NCBI GenBank assembly: GCA_030998015.1
Contig: JARWMV010000232.1
Location: 2,294,001 to 2,358,000, forward strand
Length of the DNA stretch: 64,000 nucleotides
Reading direction: 5' to 3'
Origin: Ceratorhiza oryzae-sativae
Taxonomy: Eukaryota > Basidiomycota > Agaricomycetes > Cantharellales > Ceratobasidiaceae
Positions 24,101 through 35,200 of the stretch are shown in pieces (position 1 is the first letter of the stretch; each line of letters opens with the position of its first letter). The notes below the pieces were generated by a model. It worked only from the letters and a program-made list of their open reading frames with translations. It did not search any database and had not been told where the DNA came from. Made by a program: the position numbers and the translations under genes.

Positions 24101-24879
24101 CAGTGTGCGTATGCGAACCAAACTGCGAGACGCTGGGCATGACGACGGTATGGGCATGGGGAGCCGGGCCGTCGGGCGAATAAGTGTTGTATTCTGCGTA
24201 ATCCGCGTAGTTAACCGACTTGCGCTTCTCGGTTGTGTTAGCAGGGCTGTGGAATGCACTCTGGGGCGTTCCAAAACTGACGCCGCTGAACAGGGAACCG
24301 TTGCTGAGTCGGCTTCCTGGGGCAAGTCCGTGAGAGAGAGCGCTTGCAATATCGTTGTCATGGATCGCGTGGCTGCCCGAGAGCGGTTGGAGGACGCTGT
24401 TTGTACGGGGAGGAGTGGTGGGGGCCGACATGGCGGGATGGTGCTGCATGGCGCCACTGCCGATGAGAGAGAGCGCTGGATTCATCGGGCCGCTTCCGAT
24501 CGCGGGGCTTCCCATGAGTTTTTGCTCTTCAAGGGCTTGATGATGTTCGAGCATGCGCATCTGTTCTTCAAACATCTTGCGCTGCTGCAGGCGCTGGCGT
24601 TCGTGCTCGAGTCGCTTCTGTTCGATGCGCTGGGATCTGGGTCAATCGACGCCCGTCACGCGGAGGAGGAAGAAAAAAGACGAACCGAGTTGACATCTGG
24701 CAAATTAGCACCCTGTCGCGCCACCTTTTTTTTTCACGATCCATGAGTCGTCAGCGCGGTGAGGAGGTGTCTATGCGAGTGCTTACCGAGTTGGCGAGAT
24801 CAAGAAACGCAGGCGGGCTGCGGTTTCTCTCCGAGTTGGGCCCGGTCGTGGCGCCGTGCTGCTCCAAGGCAGGAACCAT
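21156..24879 (-). CDS. Pumilio-family RNA-binding protein
   Basis: PUF proteins bind UGUA-containing 3' UTRs and control mRNA stability and translation. Ten exons (24879-24787, 24629-23259, 23205-22971, 22913-22743, 22687-22521, 22425-22312, 22262-22092, 22037-21918, 21850-21740, 21683-21156) give about 1,026 residues without frame breaks. A long low-complexity N-terminus (Gln/Arg coiled segment, then Ser/Pro-rich) precedes eight PUF repeats from about 22890 to 21560, with motifs such as HGCRYLQ, FGNYLCQKL, HGTRAVQKM, NGNHVVQKC, HGCCVLQRC and FGNYCVQTA. A His/Met/Gln-rich tail follows. Intron 22311-22263 uses the donor CAG|GCATGT (GC-AG). A possible 51 nt intron inside exon 2 (about 23801-23851, donor gtaagt) has no stop and a length divisible by three. 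Closest to the yeast Puf3/Puf4 group or animal Pumilio; exact orthology uncertain. Confidence 0.9.
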
Positions 24880-26337
24880 GGGTCGAGTGCGAAAAGTTTA
24901 GAGAGAGAAAGAGAAAAAACTAAATAGAAGTATAGAGTGAGTTGTGGGAGGTATTATGGTTTAGTTGCACAGCGTATTCCTGGACGCAGGTGGTGAGCAG
25001 GGCGACGCGGACAACGACGGGTGTATGCTCACGTAGTGGTGCGCAAGTTGTGGGACCCCGTCTAGTAGGGTGTGGTGGTACAGAGGAGAAGGTAGTCAGG
25101 TGTGCTGGCCGAATGAGGAAGGCAGAAATAGGCGCGGCGGGGATATTCGACGCAGTAGTTGGTGTAACCGATTTCTCTTAAATTTGAGCTCGGGCTAATA
25201 GAACCAAGCCCGCCACACCCGTCGAAATTAGTAGTTCTTCGCCGTCTTTGCGTTTGTTGCACCCCTAGCAGCCCGCCCCCCTGGCTCTTTCATTACGCGC
25301 TAGGCGATCCTACGGCCCTTCGGTGCTTCCCGCCCAAGGCTAGACTCACCCGCTGACAGCTCCTATCGCCCTTTGAGTTGTCAACCCCCCCGGTTAATCC
25401 GGCTCGCACCAGCTCGTTCCCACCCGTACATGACATCACCCCTCACACCTTTCTCCTAGCCATCCGGATTATCGCGACGCGCGACTTAGACGCATCTCAA
25501 TCCATCGACCTTCGCACTTTTTTTTCCCATTTTTGCATAGAGTGCGGCAGCCAGGTACGCCTTTTTGCGCACCCTCGAAACAGCTGTCCCGGAAACACGC
25601 GGTGACGTCTAGAGTTCGAAGATTCATCACGCGCTACACCCAGTTGAAATGAGACCCAGTGTGGCAAGGATTGCAAAGGTTTTGCCGGACAAATAGTTAC
25701 TACAGTACATAATGAAATCCTGGAGCCAAGTCTGCACTACCGCATCGTGTAAGCTCAACGCAGACTACACCAGCCCGATTCGCGAGGCGCATTCACACGC
25801 ACACACACATACCGACAGAACGCGTTATCAGCCCCGATACAAATGTGTATCGTTAATCTTGCATCCCTGTCGCGATATTTGTGTCTCGACAATCCCTAGG
25901 GGTCTGCCCCGCCTCCATTGCGCGTTTCAGTTGCAAAACTGCCTTTATGTCTTCTTCCACCCGAAAGTTACCAAATCTGGTTTTTGACGTGCAAACAAGC
26001 AATCCAGTGGCGCCGCAAAGGGTCTGCATGCCCAAACTGCCATTTAAATGCGGTAAATTCTTGGAGCGAGCTGTGGGACTATTTGCGCATCATGCGGCAT
26101 CTTGCTCACATTCAAGACGAGTACAGTGCATACAGCTGTTTGTTTCATTCGATCACGATCGTATCCAATGGAGACATTCTCAGTCTTCTAGCACACTCCA
26201 TAGCGTTGTTTAGGCACCCATCATCAGCCCTTTTTCATGTTTGAATAAGCGATCTCGATGGTGTAACGAACACATGATATAGAATATGGCACTAGACAGA
26301 GCATACAACGCGCAACGATCATCGGGAGAACAGGGAC
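24880..26337. other. 1.46 kb gene-poor region upstream of Pumilio
   Basis: This is the largest stretch without a recognisable gene. It lies upstream of Pumilio and downstream of the next minus-strand gene, so it probably holds a long promoter or 5' leader. Short open frames exist on both strands, but none shows a domain, splice pattern or conserved motif. A small CA-rich run is at about 25797-25813. A spliced non-coding RNA cannot be excluded. Confidence 0.5.
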
Positions 26338-28057
26338 TTATTCTGGCTCCGTTTTGATAGGCATCTCATCGACGATGCCTGTGTCCATGTTGCCGAAAAA
26401 GTGCATGTTCGACCACATCGCCTCGAGCTCCTCATTCCCAATCTCTATCCCACCCATCCCCGGATCGCTGATGCCCATATCGGCGCCCATGTCTCCGAGC
26501 CCCATGTTTTCCCCCTCAATGTCAATTCCATCCATGTGTCCCTCACCTCCCTCACCCGCTCCAATCCCTAGACCACCCATATCTATCAAATCCATATTCA
26601 TTTCCAAGTCCATGCCGTTAGATTCTCCACGATCAAGGTTCGCCAACAGATCTTGCTCTTTTGCCCGGTCTTCCTCTCCAGTGCCTGAAACATTCGCAAA
26701 CGGGTCCGGCCCTTGGCCCGGAAACGGTTCTGACCCGTCACCCGGTGCGTGCAGATCGCCAAACAGCGCGTCGGTTTCAGCGGCCGCGGTCATTTCAGCC
26801 ACCGCCGAGTCGAGTTCTGCGACCGCCGAGTCGATGCCTGGCACTGCCGAGTGCATGTCTTGGACCGCCGAGTGTATGTCCTGGACTGCCGAGTGTATGT
26901 CCGGAACGGCGGAGTGCATATCTGGGACTGCCGAGTGGATCACCGAGGTCACGTCCATGCCGCCGACCGAGGTGTCGATAGCCGCCACGACAGCCGAGTC
27001 GATATCGAGATCCACACTGGTGGGGTTCGTTCCGTCCATAAAGAGGTCGTCCATGGATGGCGTCGCGCCCGTGCCGAATATGTCCATTGAAGGCACTTCT
27101 TGCGTTTGCGGTTGATGCAAGGCGTTTCTAGCCTGTTCTTGTTCTTGCCTTCGTAGTGCGTTGAGAAGCTCAGGAACGATAGCATGATGGGAAGGGATTG
27201 AATCGAGAGTAGTCATCGCGTTTGCGTTGGATGCCAGGGTGACGGGTGAGATTATGCGACTCGAGTCGGGTAATGCGTTGGAAGGGCGTTTGGCGCTTAG
27301 GGATGAGAGGCCTCTGGATTTGGGTGGTGGAACGTATTTTACCGCCGACACAGCGGGGGTAGCAGTAGACTGTGACAGGGGCACGTCGTCCGACATGGGC
27401 GAGTCGATTTGAATAGGTAATGAGCTCTGGCCTAGCTGGGGGTTGGCAGCGCGTTCGCGTGCTAGCCTGGCGGAGAGGGCGGCGTGGGCTCGTACCTAGT
27501 CGATATGAGTAATATCACCGGCCTGGACTAGAGGCAACGTACCAAGCGTGCTTCAACTATATCGCATAGCTGATCGTAGCGGGCTAGCTGCTTTCGTAGC
27601 TCGTTTGTGATTGCAGCCGGGGGACCTTTGACTTGAGAAACGCCAGGACTAAGGCATTCGTGTGCAACCAAGACCAAGACTTAGTCCCCTTGAGTATGAA
27701 CGCCTGGATATGTAATGACATTCACTCACACTCTTCGTGCCGCACTCATGTAACGAATCGTCTCGGCCGTTTTGAGCGCCGCGATCTATACAACCAATAA
27801 GTCGAGCAGGCTTCTGGAACAAGCAGACTAACCTTGAGTGCATCCTGCATCATGGCCATCTCGTTGGCCAAATACGGACGCTGTGTCGCACCCGGATTGT
27901 GTGCACCGGGGACTGGCTTTGCCAAAGTGGGGACCGTGCCCGCCATATAGTTTGCACCGGCCATGCCCATCTGCGGAGGGTAGAGAACACCGGGGGCGGC
28001 TGCCGGAGAGGGCTTTGTGAGCGTGTTGCGGCGTCCGGGCACCGGCTTGGGGATCAT
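26338..28057 (-). CDS. Acidic low-complexity protein with heptad repeats, function unknown
   Basis: Four exons (28057-27833, 27785-27730, 27648-27543, 27495-26338) give 514 residues without frame breaks. Exon 1 is Pro/Met-rich (MIPKPVPGRRNTL..., ending EMAMMQDALK). Exons 2-3 carry a helical segment (LKTAETIRYMSAARR; ELRKQLARYDQLCDIVEARL). The last exon holds about seven copies of a seven-residue unit like DIHSAVP, then a very acidic Gly/Met/Asp-rich tail. I do not recognise the family. The helical segment plus acidic tail would suit a transcription co-regulator, but that is speculation. A start further upstream (about 28100) is possible because the frame stays open. It shares a short divergent promoter with the Vps38-like gene. 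Confidence 0.6.
26795..26945 (-). repeat. 21-bp tandem repeats encoding (D/E)-x-[HD]-SAV-x units
   Basis: On the plus strand a unit of the form tg(g/c)-x-act-gcc-gag-tg... recurs about every 21 bp. In the gene's frame this spells successive HSAVPDM, HSAVPDI, HSAVQDI, HSAVQDM, HSAVPGI and DSAVAEL units. Copies differ at third positions and at several codons, so the array is not brand new. Confidence 0.85.
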
Positions 28058-28211
28058 AGTGGTCGACAAGACGAGGACCGTGTGCTGACTAAGCGACATG
28101 TGAAACTGTTGGCATTCGACGTCGACAGCCAGCACCGGTCTGGCGGCGACGACGAGCGTATCCTGACATAGCACTTGGACGACTGGGTGGGTGGGTGGAA
28201 CACTTGACACA
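28058..28211. promoter_or_regulatory. Compact divergent promoter, repeat protein / Vps38
   Basis: Only about 154 bp separate the two start codons, which point in opposite directions. If the repeat protein starts further upstream the shared region is shorter still. Confidence 0.5.
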
Positions 28212-31200
28212 ATGTACGAAGAGCTATCTGGGAGCCAGGTTTGTGCTTGTCCCAACTCTGCCTGGCCGCTCACTTTACCGTCCAACCAGCGCCGTGTCCG
28301 GCACATCCAAGGAATATACATAAAAAACCTCACGCCGTTCCCCATCAGAGACCACGCATCTTCCGCCCTCCAGCAGACATCGGCCCCCGTTCTCCACCTT
28401 TCGGATGACACCGATCTTATTCTTGCTCGCCGCCGCAGCCGGCGCATATCCCAAAACTCAGTTGTCACTCTTCGCAACCTGCGCGTCGAGGGCCACGGCG
28501 ACGAGAGCCCGGAAAAATATCCTGCGCCAGAGACGCCTCGCACCCCTCGTGCTCGGCCTCCTGGTCCCCCAGTCAGCTATCCACGCGCTGGGCCGTCTGT
28601 CTCGCCTCCGACATTTAGACGTCAGCGCTCCATCTCTCATACATCTCTTGGCTCCTCCACGTCCGCCACAAACTCTCGGGATATATCTCAGAATGGACTT
28701 CCGACCAGCCCAAGTGCGACCGCAGGCTCGTTCTTTCACTATCCGTCCCAGCGCAACCTCGAAAAGGTCATGTCTTCCAGACTTGTAGAAACCTTTGTTA
28801 CTCTATCCACACCTGACAGTGTAAATTCAAACCCATTCGGTCAAACGGTAATGACATATTTAAAGCGCCGTCTTCCCCTACCGGCGACCGTTCCCCCATA
28901 CGCGGGTCACCTGCAAGGCGCGCTCCGCCGTCCAACAGGATCAATCCTCCCAAGCACTCGTACCACCGCTCGGAACCTTCACCCTTGCGCTCGTCAGACC
29001 TGTCAGCCGATCAATCAAATGACTTGAAGCCGCTCAACGGAACACCCAAAACACCCACCGTCCCTCTGAAATCCAAGCGATCTATCGCAAACGGTTCCGC
29101 ACGCACGTCTCCCATCAAATCTATCGGCTTTCCTCAGACACCTTCCCCACCGTCTACAAGGTCACCATCCCCCGCTCGTTCCACCCACGGTGACGATTCC
29201 AGCGTACCCTTTTTCATCTCTTCGGTTCATCGACCGTCCACAAACCCATGCTGGACAGACCTCGATGCCAGCGGGGATTTTGCCGAGTGGACTGATCGCC
29301 ATCAAAAACAAGTGACAGTGACACTCTGGGGGAGGGTCGACGAATGTTCTGGATGGGCATGGTCTAGTCATAAGGGGAAAGCCAAGGACACAGGCCCGGA
29401 CGACGTCGACGAGGGCGAATGGAAGATCCTCGTCGAATGGGATGTCCAATTGGACAAGCTGGAAAAAGTTGAAGCTAGTGTACGTCAATTTCCACTGGTC
29501 ATCTGAGGTCATGAAACCTACCCCGCTTGCTCGCCTAGCTGCTCGATCATCCTGCTCATCTGGCATCGAATACGCTATTCTTGTCGCTCGCTCCGATCGG
29601 GGATTTGTATTATCTCCCTCCTAGCCCGCCTTCACGTCCTGCTTCCGCGGCGGGATATGCGTCTGATTCGGAGCTTGCTTCCTCGTCCCTCAAATCAAAA
29701 CGTCCCACGCGAAGCGAGATACTTCAACAGAGTCGGCGTGAGACGCGGATGAAGCAGAGCGCAACATGGGCCGACATTGTCAAGCTGTCGAGTCTGTACA
29801 CTGTTGTCAGTGATACCAAGGTTTTGCTGGATGAGGTGGTCCAAAGGACCGACGCGATTATCGAGCGAGGAGGTCCGCGTTTATTGGTATGTCCTTACTC
29901 CGATCACTGTCTTCCGCGCTAACGTTTGCACAGGCTAGAGACATAAGTGAACGAGAAGAGCATATACGGACGTTGAAACGCGAAACCGAATCAGTTAGGC
30001 AAGGATGTACATCATGTGAGTGCATATACACACTTGCCAAGACGTCATTAAAGATCCGCCCCCAGCCTCGAGGAAAATACAGGATCGGATCGACGAACTT
30101 CGTGCTCGACGCGAGGCCCTTCGCGCTGCCACAGAGATCTACGATGAAGATGTCGAAGCCAATGAGGAGCAAACCGAACAAGTCCATGCCTCGCGGTGTG
30201 TCTGTTTATGATCACATGAACTTAGTCAAATGACTAATTTTTTCTCTCAGCGCCACCTATCTCTCCGTGCACGACTCTCTTGCTCCGCGGCGCACAGCCT
30301 TATGCAACACGCTCGAGTCTATATTCCCGATCGAACCTGACGCGGAGCGCGCTGCAGACCTCGTGTTCACGATCATCGGCGTGCCCCTCCCAGTGCCCGT
30401 CGCGCCCTCGGATCCTGCGCCCCCGCTCGACAACGAGGAAGGGGTATCCGCCGCATTGGGTTACGCCGCGCACGTGGTGGTGCTGTTGAGCACATATTTG
30501 AACGTACGTTTGCCGTATCCTGTTACGTATGTAGGTAGCCGGAGTTTTGTCCGAGACCCCATTTCGGCGATGCATGGACCTAGGATGTGAGTAGATCTTG
30601 TTTTGTTCGTTCACGACCTGCTTCGGCAAAGGATTTGACCTAGTGAATTTTACGCAATAGGTTCCCTCTATACCCTACGGGCGTGGATACCTATCGGTTC
30701 GAATATGCGGTTTTCTTACTGAACAAGGATATCGAGACGGTTCGTATTATGATCGCGAGGGTCGAGCAAAGAAGCTAATATGCGATTTCGCAACAAGTTA
30801 ATGGCCGAGCAAGGTCTCCGTGCCATCGACCTGAGGCATACACTTCCGAATCTCAAGAACCTAATACTCACCCTTACAACGCACGATGAGCGTTCAGCCC
30901 CTCCGTACGTTCTTTCGTCGTTCTATTGCATCTAGGCTGACGGGCTTTACCAGTACCATCCGAATGGTACCTGTGCAGCTAGTCGCTGCTAGCGAAGACT
31001 CTTCTCCAACCCCGCGAGCTGCTTCGCCAACCCCTCAGGAAACCAATTCGATACCAACCCCAACACCAACCCCAAGTCGCAGCAAGTTCTTGTCTCCGCT
31101 ATCGGCGTTTCTCTGGTCTCGACCTTCAAGTTCAAGCCGTCCCAAAGTCGTGGTGGAGATTGCAGAGCCTGCAGATGATCCAGACGGATTGACACCGACT

Positions 31201-31410
31201 GCGGCGGAGTCTCAGCTGACACCACGCTCGAGTGAATCCCCAGCAAACACATCCGATGCTGGTGCAAATTCGAGCACAAGTGAAAGCCCGAGTCGCGAAG
31301 GCGAGCCCAAACTCCCGCCTGCGCCGCCTGCCAATGGTATAGAGAAACTTGAAGACAAAGTCCCGACTGAAACTCCTCCCTCATCTCCGTTTTCGCATGC
31401 TGTGAATTAA
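28212..31410 (+). CDS. VPS38: Vps38/UVRAG-like subunit of Vps34 PI3-kinase complex II
   Basis: Proteins with this Atg14/UVRAG architecture direct Vps34-Vps15-Atg6 to endosomes or autophagosomes. The N-terminus (RRVRHIQGIYIKNLTPFP) and the C2-like stretch ending SNTLFLSLAPIGDLYYLPP (about 29570-29620) are typical. A coiled coil (SEREEHIRTLKRETESVRQG..., RIDELRARREALRA) and the C-terminal BARA-like part (MFPLYPTGVDTYRFEYAVFLLNKDIE, then LMAEQGLRAIDLRHTLPNL) follow. Introns: 29480-29538, 29887-29933, 30016-30065, 30196-30250, 30587-30660, 30740-30797 and 30905-30953. One base seems missing at the AAA of 28843-28845 in the low-complexity linker; with it the total is 936 codons including the stop. 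A 51 nt stopless segment after MYEELSGSQ (about 28239-28289) has intron signals. The Ser/Pro-rich tail ends at 31410. Confidence 0.85.
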
Positions 31411-31645
31411 CACATTCGTTTGATACGCGTCTCTCGTCCCGTTGTTTATACTAGTTTGTTGTTTCGTTTGTATGTGGAACTGCATAGAATCACATAAGCT
31501 CCTGGCGGACTCTCGAGTTGCATCCGGTGATCAACGAAAGCTGTCTCACTTTTGCGTCGTCCCGAGGTACGCTGCCGACGTGCTAAGAAGATATAACCGC
31601 GTATTAAATACTCGCATCAGCTCCCTAAACCCCCAACCACCTAAA

Positions 31646-31923
31646 ATGACCCACGACGCCGTTTGGTTCTCGCGCCCCCGCAAGTTTGGAAAGGGAAGCA
31701 GGGAATGGTGTGTCGCTATGGATGGCACTTGCGGCCTACCTACTGACCCATTGCAACGCTAGCCGTGTGTGCGCTCACCAGGCCGGTCTCATTAGGAAAT
31801 ACGGCCTTGACATCTGCCGTCAGTGCTTCCGCGAAAAGTCGGCTGCTATTGGTTTCACCAAGGTGCGTTGTCGTGGTGGTCACATATGCAGCCGGTTTGA
31901 TGTGTTCTCTGCAGAACCGGTAA
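31646..31923 (+). CDS. RPS29: 40S ribosomal protein uS14 (S29)
   Basis: Three exons (31646-31707, 31763-31862, 31915-31923) give exactly 56 residues, the family length. It begins [20 protein letters not shown] and has the zinc-binding pairs CRVC and CRQC, ending GFTKNR. The final exon is only nine bases including the stop. It is a structural protein of the small-subunit head, near the mRNA channel. No frame breaks. Confidence 0.97.
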
Positions 31924-32255
31924 AGGCTTCCTGTTCAGGTTTTCCTGTACCCCATTCACTACATTTGCTCTCGTCATGTTTATATGCAAATTCCTTTGAG
32001 ACAATCTACTTCCTATGGCATCAACACCGTGCCTCTTTGAATGAATACGCCAGGAGCTCAGCCAGCCAAGTTGTGACTCTGCCATGTTTTTGTGCTCTCG
32101 GTACAAGGCGCGTTCGCAACTCTGGATTGAATGAAATCTGCATATTGTTACTAAATGGTATCACAATGCATATAGCATCATCATGTATACAGAGAATAAC
32201 GACCGCAAACCACATAAGTATTAACCATAATAGAATGTACACGAAGAGCCCTCAA
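31924..32255. other. Convergent spacer RPS29 / topoisomerase II
   Basis: These 332 bp lie between two converging stops, are A/T-rich and carry no recognisable gene. They should contain both 3' UTRs. Confidence 0.6.
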
Positions 32256-35200
32256 TCAATCATCTGAAATCGAATATACGTCGCCATCATCGTTGTCATC
32301 TGCGTCAGTGGAAACGTCGACGTATTTAGACTTGGCTTTGGCAGCAGGGCGAGTCGGACGTTTGACGGGAGGGGAGGGCAGAGTCTCGTCTAGCACCATC
32401 ATCGAATCGTCGTCGGAGCTTTCGATTTTCTTTTGGGGGGAGCTTTTTTCGGTGCGGGCTTTGTGGCCGGCTTCGAGTCGAAAAAGTCTGTGACAGATGA
32501 TTGTGCTTTTGTTTTCTTGATGGCCTTCTTCACAGGTTCGATATCCGAATGCTCGTCATCCTCCTCACTGCACACAAGGCCTTAGGTATTAACGATGACA
32601 GAATGTAAGAAGCTACTGACCTCTTCCGCTTGACTGCCTTAGCTTTGCCCTTGGTGGCAGCTGATGAAGCCTTGATCACTGGCGCGTCCGAGTCAGATTC
32701 TTCCTTTTTCACCTTTGAGGATGACGCAGCCGGTTTCTTCTTGATGATCGCTGGCTCCTCATCCACGTCCATCTCCTCAATCTTTGCTACGGGCTTAGGG
32801 GCCGCTGGTTTGCGCCTCGCGGCCGCCTTGGCTGGACGGAAATCGTCTTCTGAGCCCGAATCAGCAGCTCGCTTTCCTTTCTTCCCGCCAATGGACTTGC
32901 GAGTCCGAAGAGTAGCGTTTTTCTTCTTGCTGCTACCAGCCTCGGCGAGGACATCTTCTTCCAACATATCCTATGGTTTAACCAGGTCAACCGACAGAAC
33001 CTTACAAGGTGACGAGTAAACTTACTTCCCAAGCCTTGAGGAATTCGTTGAGGTCGTCTTCCCAGAGATCCATAGGCTTTCTCTTGAGTAAAAGGTTCCA
33101 CTCTTCTTCCTTGGCGGCTTGCTCGGCTAGTAGTTTCTCAACCTATTCTGATGCTTAGCTGTATCTATATATGCAAACAGAACACGCTGACCTTTTCGCG
33201 TGTCAAACTCCAAATCGCCATCCCAAGCAAATAATCATAGTCGCTGTTGGCACCGACTGGTTGCTCCTCCTCTTCTTCTTCTTGAGCCTCCTCGTTCTCC
33301 CCAGGATCCTTGGCTTTTCGAACCTTGGGGAACGGCCGGAACTCGAGTTTGCGCAGCTCAGCGCACAAGTCGGCCTTTTTCTTGTTCGAAACAACGAGCT
33401 CCTTCTTGATGATCATGTGCACGAACCGAGCTTGGTTCGAGAGCTTCTCAAACTGTCGCTCCAACTCATCGCACATGTATTGCTAGCCAGGAGTGTTAGT
33501 TGTCATAAAGATGGATCGCTGGTTGTATATATACCTTGCGCTTTTGATAATAGCTTAGTCGCAGAGGATAAAAGTCTTCAAGAATTTCTTCGGGCGAATT
33601 GTACTTCTTGATTTTGCCGTTCACGTCGAAACAGATCATGTTGCTAGTATTGATCTGACCAACGAGTTTGAAGAATTTCTCTAGACCTTCTCCCTCGGCT
33701 TTTGCCATCTCTTTTTCACCGAGCATGAGCTCAAAGTGAACGGTGCGGGGAGTGTGGTGTTCACGATAGTCCTGATAACTAATATCGGTGCGAATGCCAC
33801 TTACTAGTGTTGAATATACTCACCTTCACGATTTGTGGTACTTTATCCGTGCCAGTTATCCATTCTTCGATCTGCTCTTTGTAATCTTGAGTCCAAGTGC
33901 GAATCGGAAGTTCTTTGATCTCGACGCCGGAATTAGTGCGCTCTATAATACCACAGACCCTGTACTTGTCCTCGGCAATTTTTTCAATTGTGCCCTGCTC
34001 GGATGTAAGCATACGACCACTGGGGTGAAAGCGATAGATCCGCACTTTGAAGCCACGATACCATGGAGCCATTGGCTGAATGCGTTCCCCGCGCATCATA
34101 CGTTTAATGTTATCAACGACGTCAACTGGATTGTAGTTCGGAATAGAAGTGCTCCAGCCTTCATGCGAGCGTCCAGTCAAATATCTCAATACCACACGAG
34201 GTTTCACTCTTACCAGTGCCGATACCGTCCGCGCCGTTAATCAAGACAAGTGGCACCACGGGCATATACCATTCAGGTTCAATCGAGTCATTGTCGTCCT
34301 TGAGATAGTTCAAAAGCGCGTCATCGGCTGGATGGAAAATTGCCCGCGTCATCCTGGGAATATTGGTGAAAATGTAACGAGCCGATGCAGCATCTTTGCC
34401 TCCCTAAAGCAAATATAGCATGTCAATCTTAATTACGTGGTTGGAATACTGCCACACTCACACGAGCGCGAGTACCGAATTGTCCCTCGGGCTTGAGGAG
34501 GTTAATGTTGTTGCTGCCCACGAAGTTTTGCGCCAAGCCAACAATCGTCATCGTCAAACTCTGTTCACCATGGTGGTATGCGGTTTTTTCAGAAATATAA
34601 CCGACGAGCTGCGCCACCTGGAAGAGCTTGGTTAACGGCGAATTGCATGAGGGTTGATACTAACTTTAATTTCGTTCTTGAGTTTACGCTTAAAGCACCC
34701 AAAAATAACCTTGCGTTGACCAGGTTTCAAACCGTCGACTACCGATGGAATTGATCGAATATTGTCGGCCATGGAAAACAGAATCAACTCTCGGTTGATG
34801 AAATCAGTGTAGGTGATTTCTTGCACGTTGTGATCAATGTATGTTCCAGGCTAAAGTATTCGCGGTAAGTAGCATATACGTGAGCGTAGGCGAGTACCGC
34901 TCACCTTGAACTGTCGCAACCAGTCCTTTCGATTGTCCGCTTTCTTTTTGTTGAAAGCCATGTCGATCAGCTCCCGCTCGCCTTCCTCAGTTGTCGCAAA
35001 GGGAATCATATGTTTCTCCATTGCACCGAAATATTCACGAGCATCTGAATCTTTGCTTGTACCCAGACCCTGTCGATTGAGATGTGTGAATGGGATCAAG
35101 GCAGATAGAACAGTTGCACGACTTACTTTGTAGTACTTGACGTACCACTTCCCATCCTTATTGTTTTCTTCGGCCCATTTTTGATACTCTGGGATGGTAA

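Noticed and set aside
23458..24746. Several overlapping plus-strand open frames opposite Pumilio exon 2
   Set aside because: GC-rich shadow frames of a low-complexity exon; no start context or conserved motif.
25797..25813. CA-rich run as a microsatellite of note
   Set aside because: Only a few dinucleotide units; not unusual.
26338..28057. Assignment of the repeat protein to a specific Mediator subunit
   Set aside because: The helical segment and acidic tail are suggestive only; no diagnostic motif was seen.
30886..31410. Separate gene starting at ATG 30886
   Set aside because: A 49-nt intron (30905-30953) with good ends fuses this frame to the Vps38-like gene, and the ATG lies inside its coding exon.
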